Source of the DNA: Elymus sibiricus
Lineage: Eukaryota > Streptophyta > Magnoliopsida > Poales > Poaceae
Reading direction: 5' to 3'
Assembly (NCBI GenBank): GCA_039707655.1
Contig: CM077676.1
Coordinates: forward strand, 428,025,379-428,089,378
Length of the DNA stretch: 64,000 bases
Position numbers and translations under genes: made by a program
The notes under the pieces: model-generated
What the model saw: the letters and a program-made list of their open reading frames with translations, nothing else
Databases searched by the model: none
Told to the model about the DNA's origin: nothing
Shown: in pieces, positions 1-11,800 of the stretch
Layout of the letters: every line of letters starts with the position of its first letter
Position numbering within the stretch: position 1 is the stretch's first letter

Positions 1-3000
1 CTGCCAAATATTGCAACATAATTATTTGGCCAGGTTGCACATTTTTCAAGAGTGTTTTGGTGGCCAAACATTTTGCAAAGCAGAAAGGAAATAAAAGGCA
101 GAAAAAGAAAAAGGGAAAAGGCTAGCGGTTACTGTGCTTGTGGACTTCAAGTCCATAGTAACCAGCCCAGCCCGTTCCCCCACTTGTCTTCCTCCTCTGT
201 TCACCCCGCACCGCTGTCGCCGTGCGCGCGATCACAGCAGCCGCCCCCTCCCCTCTCCTCTGCTCGACCGTAGCCCGCTACAGCGCCTCTGAGGGGATAA
301 GGCACCCCCCTCGCCCCAGAGGACAAACCCTAACCCACTCCCTCGCTCTCTCCCGTGCTCTTCTCCCTCACCCGAGCACTGCCATGGCCGCATCCCCGTG
401 AAGCTCGTGGCCACCGAGCCCTTCTTGCCGCCACTGCGTGTCCAGCTTCATTGCCGTCCTCGACCACGTCGGTTGCACCTTGCCGTTGGAGTCGGGGACC
501 ACTACATCGCCTGAACGCCGTCATCGTCTACCTCGGATCGCCGGAGATTGCTGCCTCCACGCCGTCGTCTCAGAGTCCTCCCCGAGCCCGCTGTGCACCT
601 CTGCAGGTCCACTGTGAGCTCCGCTTCCCTCCGCTCTCTTCTCCTCGCTCCACCACGCCTGTAGCTACCGTCCCCGTAGTGGCCGAGCCCGCCGCCGCAC
701 GAGCTCGTCGCCGGCAAGCTTCCGGGGACCAAATGGCCCCGCGCCAGTGTCCGTTGAACTCGCAAGCGCGTAGACCTCCCCTGCCCCTTTTGCTTGTGCC
801 ATTGCGCGCTGCTGCTGCCGTTTCCTCCTCGCCCGAACGTCGCCGGCGCCAGCTCCGACCACCTCAGCCTCTGCGGCCACCACCATTCGACGCGCGACGG
901 AGTGCCCGTTCGAATGAGCTAAACCGCGGCCCCGGAGACCCCCTGTGCATGAATCCCGCCGCTGCCCTGACGCGCGCTGCCGTGTTTCGGCTCGCCGGAG
1001 CAACCTCGATCGCCGGAGCTGATGTGGCCCGCCACGTGGCCTCCACTGGGTCACCGCCAGTGGGCCCAGTGGGTCCCGTTGACTGGGTTGACCCAGTCAA
1101 CCCTGCTGACTGGGCACCCCTGGGTCACTGACATGTGGACCCCGCTTAGTTTAAAACATTTTTATAAAATAATTAAACAGCTAATTAATCTATTAATTAA
1201 ACCTGTTAATTAATCAGTCACTGACAGTGGGTCCCACTAGCTAATTAGGTTAATTAGCTAAATTTAAACCCATGTTAATTGGTTCTGTGCCTGACAGATG
1301 GGCCCCACCTGTCAGTTTGACTGGTCAGCTGGTCAGTTGACCGCTGACGCAATGCTGACGTCATATTTCCTTTTCTGTCGAATTTATTAATTAAAACAAT
1401 TTCAGAAAATGTTTAAATCTTTGAAAAATCATAGAAAATAAACCGTAGCTCGGATGAAAAAGTTTTCTACATGAAAGTTGATCAGAAAAATGAGACGAAT
1501 CCGAATGTGCCCTCCGTTTATCTGTCACATGCCCACAACTATGCAAACATGGAACCTTCCCCTCCGGTTCATCTGTCTGACAGATGCCCGAAGCCGGGGA
1601 AATATCCTCAGATATTTTCCCGCTCCACCTGCAACATGTAATGCTGCACTAGGTCACCCCTAGCACAGCGTACTACCATGCCATGCATCCTGCTGCACTT
1701 GTTTTCTTGTATTTATTGTTTCTTCCACCTCTTCTCCTCCGGTAGACCCCAAGACTGACGCTGCTCCCGAGTACGACTACACCGCAGAAGACCAGTCCCT
1801 TTCAGCAGAGCTTCCAGGCAAGCAAACCTCCCTTGATCATCCCTATATCACCCATTCTGCCTCTCTCATGCTTGCATTAAATTTTGCTACTGTATTGGAT
1901 AGCTCCTATTCTGATGCATAGCCTGCTTTTGTAACCTGCTATTGTCACTTTACCTGTTATCCTATATGCTTAGTATAGGTCGGATAGTGATCCATCAGTG
2001 ACCCCTCACCCTTGTCCCTGTTGCCCTGCTTTGTTACCAGTGCCCCGATCAATGTGATTGAGGGGCCGAGACCAGTACTTTATATTATTCTGTCCCTTTG
2101 TGAAGTCGGGTCGGCCCCGAGGGGTACCCGCGAGGTATGTGGAGATGGGTTGGCCGTGAGGGTACCCGCGAGATAATTACGTGGCACGGCCGGGCATTCC
2201 TAGCCCTTGCCGTAAGCCCACGAGACGGGGCGACGGGACCACAGATCGTGGATCGCTGATTGTCACCGCGCGCTACCAACGCAACAATGGGTTTGGATAT
2301 GTGATCTGAGTAGGCCTCTGGCCTTTTTGCGCTAACCACCACGCGGGAATAAGTATGGGCACTCGGCGTCGTGTGCATCAGCCGAAGCTCTTCATACGTC
2401 AGCAGTGGAGCGGCGCGCGCCGGGTTGGACTGTGTATGCACGCGCTTGTATTAAGGGGGCTAGGTCTGCTCCCGGCCGCGTACGCAATGTGCAGGAGTGC
2501 AAAGGGCGATGGGCTCAAGACCCCTGAGCGCTTAGGAGGTAGACCGGCATGCTGGCCTCTCTGTTGAGCCTAGGTAGGGCTACGACGTGCCGATCAGCCG
2601 AGGTCGGGCATGACCCGGAAAAGTGTGTCCGGCCTAAGTTAATCGAGCGTGATGGGTAAGTTAGTGCACCCCTGCAGGGAAGTATATCTATTCGAATAGT
2701 TGTGTCCACGGTAACAGGACGCTCAGAAAGTATCCCGATCTACTACTACTAGAACTGGATACTTGGTGATGTTACTAATATGTTGGCTCCGGGATCGCTT
2801 TCTCGCAAGGAGTCGAGGAAGGATCTCTGGGCGTTGTTACTACTTACTACTACTATGTTATGTTGCTAATCTGCACTCTTCTAATGCTGCAAGACGCTGA
2901 AGATGCTAGTCTTCGATAGGCAAGGCCTTCCCACCTATTCTGGCATTTCTGCAGTCTAGTCCACAGTTACAGCCCCCCCGCCCCTCGTTGATACTGATGC

Positions 3001-3496
3001 ATAACTAGAATAGTTCTGATGTAAGTCTTGCGAGTACTTTGGATGAGTACTCACGGTTGCTTTGCTTCCCTTTTCCCCCATACCCGTTTGCTGCGATCAG
3101 ACGACGGAGCCCAGGAGTCAGTTGCTACCGCCGATGACTACTACTACCACACTGGCGGAGCCTACTACTACGTGGAGGCCGACGACCAGGAGTAGATTCG
3201 GAGGCTCCCAAGTAGGAGGCATGCGCCGTTCGATCTAGTTATCGTGGTTTTGCTCAGCCTTCTTAAGCCAAACTTGTTTCCCTTATGTCTGTACTCAGAT
3301 ACTAATGCTTTCGCTGATGCTTGTATGACTCAAGCTTATGTATTCGAGCCCTCGAGGCCCCTGGCTTGTAATATAAATCTTGTATGATTTTTATTTGTGT
3401 TTAGAGTTGTGTTGTGATATCTTCCAGTGAGTCCTTAGGCTTGATCGTATGCATTTGCGTGTATGAGTAGTGCACGATTAAGTCAGGGGCGTTATA
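1..3496 (+). mobile_element. Long Gypsy-type LTR, right part (probable solo LTR)
   Basis: This stretch has no supportable coding region although it holds a GC-rich open frame near 355-1131. It looks like the right-hand part of a long LTR. It cuts into the coding frame of a Sabrina/WHAM-like element that resumes at 3497, and it ends in GGGGCGTTATA, which resembles an LTR terminus with a CA-to-TA change. Its layout (GC-rich leader, AT-rich TTAATTAA tracts at about 1165-1215, then a segment around a repeated GAGTACT motif near 3040) parallels the 3.9 kb solo LTR at 46142-50037. A palindromic TGACGTCA lies at 1356-1363. The left end and the target-site duplication are outside the window, so solo status and family (Sukkula-like is a guess) are inferred. 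Confidence 0.5.
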
Positions 3497-4092
3497 AAAA
3501 GTAGAGATGATTATATTTATAAAACTTGTCATAATTATGAATACCCTTTTACTGAACATTACTCTTTTTATGTGGAAACAATTTATAGTATTCAAGTTTC
3601 ATATGATACCCCCACTATTATGAATGAGAATAAAATTGCTTATGTGGAGAGTAATAAAATTTCTATGCTTCTGGATCATGAAAGGAATGCTTTGTGTGAT
3701 GGGTATATTGTTGAATTTCTTCATGATGCTACTGAAAATTATTTTGAGAGAGGAATACATGCTTCTACATATCTCAATAATATCAAGTTTCCTCTCTATG
3801 TGTTGAAAGTTTTGAAGTTATGCTTGTTTTGCCTTCCTATGCTAGTTATTCTTGCTTCCATAAACTATTTGCTCACAAAATCCCTATGCATAGAAAGTGG
3901 GTTAGGCTTAAATGTGCTTTCCATATGTTTCATGATGCTCTCTTTATGTTTCAATTCTTTACTTTTATGCGAGCATCATTGAAATCATCACGCCTAGCTA
4001 AAAAGGCATTAAAGAAAAACGCTTGTTGGGAGACAACCCAACATTTACCCCTACTGTTTTTTTGTGTTAACATGATTAAGCTACTGTGGTAA
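3497..4092 (+). pseudogene. C-terminal remnant of Sabrina-type internal ORF
   Basis: The frame is open immediately after the upstream LTR and encodes the counterpart of the last ~150 residues of the 285-aa protein at 16430-17287. Both share an LDHERN/VDHEEN-like segment, a YFERG/YYERG motif, a KIPMHRKWVRLKC/KMPIHRKYVRLKC block and an HMFHDALF motif. The frame shifts near 3815, so the two halves are read in different frames. Where the intact copy ends ATG TGA, this copy has ATG CGA and runs on to 4092. Function is unknown. The N-terminal half is missing because of the LTR insertion at the left. It is a broken relic. Confidence 0.65.
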
Positions 4093-4140
4093 TCATGTTT
4101 TATATGTTTTATTTCAATAAAAGTACCAAGTAAAGCCTTT

Positions 4141-5560
4141 GGGATAGTGTGGATACTTGTTGATTTGATTCTGTGCAAAAACAGAAACTTTTCCGTCCAG
4201 TGCTGGAATTTCTATTCTGTACTGGAGCGTGAGAAAATTCTGAAATTTTTAGACAGTATTGGGTTACAAATATTTTACGTTGTCCTAATTTTTCAGAATT
4301 TTTGGAGTTACAGTAGTATGGTTTTTAAATCTCTCACTACATGCTGTTCTGTTTTTGACAGATTCTGTTTTCGGTGCTTAGTTTGCTTGTTTTAGTGTTT
4401 CCATAGCTTATATTATGAGATATAAATTGTGGAAATGATAGACTAAAGTAGGAATTATGTGAGAACAATTATAAATCTTTTCTTGGCAGTACCTAAGTAG
4501 ATGAGTTATTTTTATCATACTAACCTATCTCACAAGTTCCGTTAAGTTTTGTGTGATTGAAGTTTTCAAGTTTTGGGTGAGATATCGATATGAGGAGAAT
4601 AAGGAGTTGCAAGACCCTAAGCTTGGGGATTCCCAAGGCACCCCAAGGTAATACTCAAGGAATACTCAAGCGTCTAAGCTTGGGGATGCCCCGGAAGGCA
4701 TCCCCTCTTTCGTCTTCAACATTATCGTTAACCTTACTTGCAGCTATATTTGTATTCGTCACATGATATGTGTTTTGCTTGGAGCGTCATTTTGTTTTGT
4801 TGAGATTGGCTTTCTGTTATCACTAATCATGTTTTGTATCTATTAGTTCAATAAAATGCCAAGTATAGCCTTTACCATGCTCAGTTTGCAAGTTTATGTG
4901 TTGCTGTTTGAAAACAAAAAGTTTTCTGTTATGTCCGGAATATTCCTGAATAGTCAGAACATGATAAAAAGCTGACATTTTTACACAGTAAGCATGCATG
5001 AGTTCTCTGTCACGTGGTAATTGTTCAGAATTTTTGGAGTTAGGGAAGTATGAATTTTAAATCGCCCTTTACAGACTGTTCTGTTTTGGCAGATTGCTGT
5101 TATAGTTGCATATGTTTGCTTGTTTAATGATTCTATTTGAGGATAGGAGTATTAAATATGCAGAGACATTTAGTATGCAATGTGAAATTATCATTTTAGT
5201 GATTTGCTACAGTAGAGAATGTTAAGGTTTTGTATTGATTTATACTAACTTATCTCACGAGTTCTTGTTGAGTTTTGTGTGGATGAAGTTTTTAAGATTT
5301 AAGGAAACCGTGATATGAGAGGAATTAAGGAGACACAAAAGCTCAAGCTTGGGGATTCCCAAGGCATCCAAAGTTATTATTCCAAGAATTCTCAAGCATC
5401 TAAGCTTGGGGATGCCCCGGTAGGCATCCCACCTTTCTTCTTCAACAACTATCGGTCAGTTTTGGTTGAGCCTAAGTTTTTGCTTCTTCACATGATATGT
5501 GCTATCCTTGGAATGTCATTTCATTTTGTTTTCTTTGCTGTTTGAATAAAATACTTAAGA
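4141..5560 (+). repeat. Two diverged tandem copies of a ~0.7 kb internal module
   Basis: Two consecutive blocks (about 4141-4860 and 4861-5560) repeat the same landmarks in order: a phrase about a GTTTTCTG/CTTTTCCG tract, a TTTCAGAATTTTTGGAGTTA block (near 4290 and 5025), an ACTGTTCTGTTTT block, a TTTTGTGTG..GAAGTTTT block, then a paired AAGCTTGGGGAT motif (4619/4675 and 5344/5401) followed by GGCATCCC. The Sabrina-like copies at 14640 and 58116 carry this module only once. It is noncoding and of unknown role, possibly packaging or 3' processing. Confidence 0.6.
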
Positions 5561-7008
5561 TCTGAAATTTTTAAATGAGAGAGAGTCCTCACATAGCTAC
5601 TTAATTAGTTAACTACTCATTTTTATCTTCACTTATATCTTTTTGGAGTAGTTTGTCATTTACTCTTGTGCTTCACTTATATCCTATGAGTAAATTGTTG
5701 AATGAATTGAATATCATAAAGTTGAAATTATATATGCTTCATATGCTTGTGTCATGCCTAGTAGTAGTTTCACATTGGGTTTAGAAAGTGAAATCTATTG
5801 AAGCTTGACAATCACAATATTGGTCATACGAGCAATTCATGAATGATTAGTATAAGGAAGAGAACTTTCACATATAAATATATTATCTTGGACATCTTTT
5901 ATGATTGTGAATACCCATTAATTATTTTCAAACTTGAGCAAATTAGTTGAAGTTGGACAAGGAAGACAACGTAATGAGTTATGTTTGGGTATATTTGCAT
6001 AGAAGTTATATTGTTATGGATCCTCCAACATGTGGTGCTTGCTTAGGATATTTTGCTAGCCAAAAATTCGTACTAAGTAGAGATACTACTTGTGCATCCA
6101 AAAACCCTTAAACCCAGTTTCTTCCCATGAGTGTCCACCATATCTACCTATGGATTGAATAAGATCCTTCAAGTACGTTGTCATCGGTGCAAAAAGAAAT
6201 AAAAATTGCTCCTAAAATATGTATGATCTCTTATTGCAAGGGAAAATAATCGTTGTACAAACTTGTGATGGTAAAGAAATAAAAGTGACGGACTGCATAA
6301 TAAAGGTTGCTATCACAAGGGGCAATATAACGTGACATTCCTTTACATTAAGGGCTTGTGCATCCAAAAATAAAAAGCGCATGACAACCTCTGCGAAGGG
6401 CCTATCTTTTACTTTTATGCATTTACTTTTATGTATTTACTTTTATGCAAGAGTCAATAAGTATTCATTCACATTTCAACATCAATTATTCTCTAGTTGG
6501 CAAGCATGATGTGGTGGGGAAAGATCCAGGCACATATGGCCAGTCAAATATATTTGATCATGAATTATTATTGTTGAGAATTATCTCTATGATAAATAAG
6601 TTGGGAGGCGAAATATTAAACCCCTATGTTTCTCTGTGTTTGATGGATGCCATTTGTTCTAATAATATGCTTTGTGTACTAGCAATCATAGAAGACTATA
6701 TGATAATTGAGTATGTGGAGCTCTTACTTAGACTTTGTTAAAATTAAGTTGAATTGCAATTGCTTGGTGACTAAGAACATAGGTTGTTAAGTTTCAAGAG
6801 AATGCATTGTTTGAACAATAACATTTGAATTGATTGCTACTTTATCATGATGAGTTTTATGAGAAAAAGTTGCTGTTATGATGCTACGAAAAGTGATTAA
6901 AATTATCATTGATCAAACATATGCACTATGCTAGCATTCACACTTCATAAATTATTTCTTTTATCATTTACCTACTCGAGGATGAGCAGGAATTAAGCTT
7001 GGGGATGC
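5561..7008 (+). other. Noncoding 3' internal region ending in a polypurine tract
   Basis: This AT-rich internal stretch has no supportable ORF. It contains blocks also found in the A/B element family (for example a GGACAAGGAAGACAA..TATG block near 5955 and the ATGTGGTGCTTGC block near 6030), pointing to a shared ancestor of these LTR families. It ends with CCTACTCGAGGATGAGCAGG and the purine-rich AAGCTTGGGGATGC directly before the LTR start at 7009, which serves as the plus-strand priming site in such elements. Confidence 0.6.
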
Positions 7009-8686
7009 TGATACGTCTCCAACGTATCTATAATTTATGAAGTATTCATGTTATGTTTATTATAGTTTTGTATGATTTTGGTGCACTTTTATATGGATTT
7101 TTTATGATTTCCATGGACTAACATATTGACCTAGTGCCCAGTGCCAGTTGTTGTTTTCTGCTTGTTTTTGGTTTTCCAGAAAATGCATATCAAATGAAGT
7201 CCAAATGCATCGAAACTTTTTGACGATTTTTTCTGGAAGGAAACGGACCCAGGAAGCTTCGGGGAAGCAGTAGAAGAGCCACAGGGGCCCCACGAGCCAC
7301 CTGAGCGCGCCTGCCCCCCAGGCGCGCCCTAGTGCCTTGTGGGCCCACTGTGGCACCTCTTTGCGTGATTCCAACGCTGAAAAATCATATATATTCAGAA
7401 ACCCCCGAAAGTTAACCTAGATGAGTTTTTATGCCGCCGCAAGCCTTTGTACCTCCACGATCTCATCTACAGCCCTTTTCCGGCACCCTGCCGAAGGGGG
7501 GAAATCATCACCGGAGGCCATCTTCATCATCCCGGTGGTCTCCATGACGAGGAGGGTGTAGTTCACCCTCGGGGCTGAGGGTTTGTACTAGTAGCTATGT
7601 GTTTTATCTCTCTCTCTCGCGGTCTTGATTTGGCACGGTCTTGATGTATCGCGAGCTTTGTTAATATAGTTGGATCATATGGTGTTTCTTCCCTCTCTAT
7701 CCTTGTTGTGATGAATCGAATCTTTTCCCTTTGAGGTTTCGTTATTGTCGGATTGAATATTTCAGATTTGAGAACACTTGATGTATGTCTTGCATATGAA
7801 TACCCATGGTGACAATGGGGTATTATATTGATTCACTTGATATATGTTTTGGCACTCAACTCGCGGATTCCCGCGGTGACATTGGGGTAATCTATGCATA
7901 GGGGTTGATGCACGTTTTCATTATCTTTTCTCCGATAGAAACTTTGGGGTGCTCCTTGAAGATCTTTGTGTGGATTGAATATTATGATTATGAAGTTGTT
8001 TGATGCATATCGTATAATCAACTCACGGATACTTGTGGTGACATTGGAGTATCTAGGTGACATTAGAGTTGGTTGATGTGTATCATATGGTGTTATTTTA
8101 GTACGAACTCTAGGGCTGTTCGTGACACTTATAGGGATGGCTCAATAGATTGATCGGAAAGGATAACTTTGAGGTGGTTTCGTACCCTACAACAATTTCT
8201 ATCTTATGTTCTCCGTGAATAGGAACTTTGGAGTGATTCTTTATCGCACATTGAGGGATTGTTATATGATCCAATTATGTTAGCATTGTTGAGAGATTGC
8301 ACTAGTGAAAGTATGAACCCTAGGCCTTGTTTTTTAAGCATTGCAATACCGTTTGTGCTCACTTTTGTCGTTTGCTACATTGCTGTTTTTATTTATTCAG
8401 ATTATAAAAATTTATTTCTACCATCCATACTACACTTGTATCACCATCTCTTCATCGAACTAGTGCACCTATACAGTTTGCAATTGTATTGGGTGTGTTG
8501 GGGACACAAGAGATTTCTTGTACTTGATTGTAGGGTTGTTTGAGAGAGACCATCTTCATCCTATGCGTCCCACGGATTGATAAATATTAGGTCATCCACT
8601 TGAGGGAAAATTGCTACTGTCCTACAAAACTCTGTGCTTGGAGGCCCAACACGAGTCTACAAGAATATGTTGTGTAGTAGACATCA
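7009..8686 (+). repeat. 3' LTR of the Sabrina/WHAM-like element (1678 bp)
   Basis: It starts TGATACGTCTCCAACG and ends ACATCA, TG..CA termini typical of LTRs. The first ~500 bp match the layout of the LTRs at 14640 and 58116, including the CCCAGTGCCAGTTG block, the GCGCGCC-rich patch and the CCGCCGCAAGC block. The remainder (about 7500-8686) is different, so this is a related but distinct subfamily. A purine-rich tract precedes it. Small open frames inside it are not genes. Confidence 0.8.
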
Positions 8687-8689
8687 CTC

Positions 8690-9417
8690 ACCTGCAGATC
8701 AACTGCGCCAACGGCCATGGGAGCGTTTACGCCCCCGGCCAGCTTTTTGTTTTCGGCAGCATGGTGTTTTGCGCCGACTCGATGGGTCATCTGGCCTCTG
8801 TCGAGAACTACGCCCCAGGTCGGATCGTGACCTTCGGTGGCCTCGAATACACTGCGGATTCCCGTGGCGAACTCGTCCAATCGGAATGGACTCCCGGCCG
8901 AATTGAGAGCTTGTCGGGCTTCGGGGGCTCGACTCCGGAACCGATCTCCGTCGTGGTGCCTTTAGAGACCCTCGACGCAACCACTCCAGCCAGTCTCCTT
9001 CTGATCTTCGGTCCGGACGTAAATCCGGCTCCCACCTCTGAAATTACGTCAGTATTAGAACTGACTTCGGCATAGAACCCGAAATTGTGTTCAGATTCCC
9101 TCCGCGCCGAAGACGCGTCAAGTTACACGCCGAGCGTACTTCGAGTCAGCCCTGCCTATAGCGCAGCAATAAATCCCGAAGAGGTATCTCACCTCGATGA
9201 GATGCTTGGCCGCATCTAGAGTATGTCCATCTCGGATGACAAGACTTCGGTTTACGATCAGATCAGACTTAAAGCCGACGATCAGGAAATTTACATCCCA
9301 TCCACCACCCACCTAGTCGCCATGGTCGACGATTTAACCGACGTGTTGGACTATGATGAGGCCACAGACATGGATGAAGATGCTGATGGCCCCATCGAGA
9401 ACACCTCGCCCCGGTAA
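8690..9417 (+). pseudogene. Gag N-terminal leader region, degenerate
   Basis: One reading frame carries retrotransposon Gag leader sequence with stops at 9073 and 9415 and further damage between 9076 and 9222. The first part has a repetitive composition with NYAPGRIVTFGG and EWTPGRIESLSG segments, suggesting a short internal repeat. The second part is acidic (DEATDMDEDADG). It joins the main gag only after a frame change near 9420. The start codon cannot be chosen, because the 5' end falls at the junction with the LTR ending at 8686. Structural capsid-type role is inferred from position before the retrotransposon gag domain. Confidence 0.6.
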
Positions 9418-9419
9418 AC

Positions 9420-11800
9420 GCTGGCAGTTGGACCGCCAGGTCCACCTATGATGTTACATGGTGGACACCCAAAAATCCCCTCCAAGATGTCGGCGAAGAT
9501 GCCGAAGAGGCAATAATGGGGAACCCAGTGGTAATAACATAACAGCCAATAACGGCGACGTGGAGGACGGTGACGCCGATAACCCTGAGGAGGACCTTCA
9601 AGCTTCCCCAGTAAGGAACGACACACCCGACCGCCTTCTCAGGGACTCAGATCCCGACGACATGTTTGAAGGGGTCGACGATAACTACATGCCGGAATCC
9701 AAGGAGGACGAGAGCCTTGGTACCGAGGACTACATCGTTCCCGAAGACCCTTTTAAACAAGAGCGCTTCCGGCGGCGCCTCATTGCGATGGCCCGGAGCA
9801 GAAAACGCAAGCAGCAGCAGCTGCAGGCCAATACCGATGCACTGAATGAAAAGTGGGTCAAAGTGCTCTCCACCGAGCAAGACATGGAAGACTGGCGCCA
9901 TAGCGTGCCGAAATCATACCCACGCAAGCATCTCTTGCCGGAGTTTGATGAGGAGCTCGCTGACGACCACGACCGATCCCCTAGAGGCCGGGACAGGCCA
10001 AGACGAGAAAACCTCAATGACCGGCCACCTCCACGGCGTTATGGCAAAGACCCCGTGGATTACCTAGATCCTCATGACACTAGACATCACATCGAGATAA
10101 ACAAGGCACCTCCTCGGTCCATCTATGGATCAAGAGGATGCGTGCCCGCCGGGCCTGACGGCTATGATGCCTGGATGGACAGGAACGGCCGTACCCGAGA
10201 TCAGGCCTACTCGCGACTCTCACCCGATCTCTGACGAGATGCTCCTCGGTTCCGAGGTCCAGCTCACCCGATCTGCTTTACGGACAGGGTGATGGAACAT
10301 CAATTCCCGGAAGGATTTAAGCCCATCAATATAGAATCATACGATGGCACCACAGACCTAGCAGTATGGATCGAGGATTTCCTTCTCCACATACACATGG
10401 CCAACAGAGATGATCTCCATGCCATTAAAAACCTGCCGCTCAAGCTAAAGGGACCGGCTAGGCATTGGATTAACAGCCTCCCTCCTCACTCTATTGACAG
10501 CTGGGAGGCCCTAGAGGACGCTTTTCAAGCAAACTTCCAGGGCACGTACGTCCGACCTCCGGACGCTGATGACCTCAGCTATGTCACCCAGCAGCCAGGC
10601 AAATCAGCCCGGAAATTCTGGAACAGGTTCCTTACCAAGAAGAACCAGATCATAGACTGCTCCGAAGCTGAGGCCATCGCCGCATTCAAGAACAATATCC
10701 GAGATGAATGGTTGGCCCATCAACTCGGCCAGGATAAGCCGAGGACTATGGCAGCCCTCACCTCACTGATGACTCGCTTTTGTTTGGGGGAGGACAGTTG
10801 GCTCGCCTGTAGTACTCACAACGGCGAGGCAGGCACCTCGGAAACACACGACACCAATGGAAAACCCAAGCGCAACAAAAATAAGCGCAGGTATAAAAAC
10901 GGCGGAAGCGATACAGAAGACGTTGCGGTCAACACGGGGTTCACCGGACCTAAGTCCGGACAGAAACGAAAACCTTTTAAAGGGAACAAGGATGGACCTA
11001 GCCAGCTTGATAGACTCCTAGACTGCCCATGTGGAATCCACGGCACTCAGGACAAGCCAGCAACCCACACTAATAGGAATTGCTAGGTCTTTAAACAAGC
11101 CGGCAAGGTAGCGACAGAGGCTCAAAATAAAACCCAAAATCGCAGCGAAGACGAGGAAGAACCTCGGCGGCCCAATAATGGGGGCCAAAAGAAGTTTCCT
11201 GATGAGGTAACAGAGGTCAATATGTTCTATGTCACCCACATCCCCAAAAGGGAGACGAAGCGTGTTCTTCGGGATGTATACACTCTAGAGCCAGTCGCCC
11301 CGAAGTATAACCCATGGTGGGCTTACCCGATCACATTTGACAAGCATGATCATCCGACCAGCATCAGGCATGGCAGATCGGCGGCACTCGTCCTAGACCC
11401 TATTGTTGATGGTTATCACCTGACATGTGTCCTGATGGACGGAGGAAGTAGCCTCAACCTCATATATGAGAACACAGTTCGAAAGATGGGCATTGACTCA
11501 TCCCGGATGAAGCCAAGCACCGCCACCTTTAAAGGTGTCATCCCTGGCGTCGAAGCCTGCTGTATCGGAATGGTCACCCTGGAGGTAGTCTTCGGCTCGC
11601 CCGAGAACTTCAGAAGCGAGGAGTTCATCTTCGATATCGTGCCTTTCCGAAGTGGATACCATGCGCTCTTAGGGCGCACGGCCTTCACACGCTTTAACGC
11701 AGTCCCGCATTATGCCTACCTCAAGCTTAAAATGCCAGGACCCAACAGCGTTATCACAGTCAATGGTAACACTGAACGCTCACTCCGGACGGAGGAATAG
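9420..11800 (+). pseudogene. gag-pro: Gag-protease polyprotein of the Gypsy element, two nonsense codons
   Basis: A single frame runs from about 9458 to 11800, interrupted by in-frame stops at 10232-10234 and 11084-11086. Order: an acidic and basic linker, a DRVMEHQFPEGFKPINIESY segment at about 10290 that opens the retrotransposon gag domain, with the family-typical LPLKLKGPARHWINSLP and FQANFQGTY blocks; a Lys/Arg-rich stretch (10860-11000); a zinc-knuckle-like CPCGIHGTQDKPATH..NC (11020-11085); then a retropepsin-like aspartic protease with LMDGGSSLNLIY near 11440 and HALLGRTAF near 11660. Gag would form the particle, and the protease would mature the polyprotein. Both stops are explainable by C-to-T or G-to-A changes. 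No pol follows. Confidence 0.8.

Larger units (their letters stand above)
3497..8686 (+). mobile_element. Sabrina/WHAM-like Gypsy element, 3' half
   Basis: This is the 3' portion of an LTR retrotransposon: a coding remnant, a long AT-rich internal region with repeated AAGCTTGGGGAT motifs, a polypurine tract just before 7009, and a 3' LTR (7009-8686). The left part is separated by the LTR at 1-3496, and the 5' LTR lies outside the window. The right end abuts the gag leader of the element starting at 8687, so the predicted 5-bp TSD is CTCAC, which cannot be verified here. The internal region is homologous in layout to those at 16197-19812 and 59681-63208 but is more diverged. No reverse transcriptase or integrase is visible. 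Confidence 0.75.

Noticed and set aside
355..1131. 258-codon open frame in GC-rich DNA
   Set aside because: Low-complexity Pro/Ala/Arg composition, overlapping open frames on the other strand, and position inside an LTR-like sequence; no domain or conserved motif.
8259..8543. 94-codon open frame with hydrophobic stretches
   Set aside because: Lies wholly in the LTR 7009-8686 and has no counterpart in other elements.
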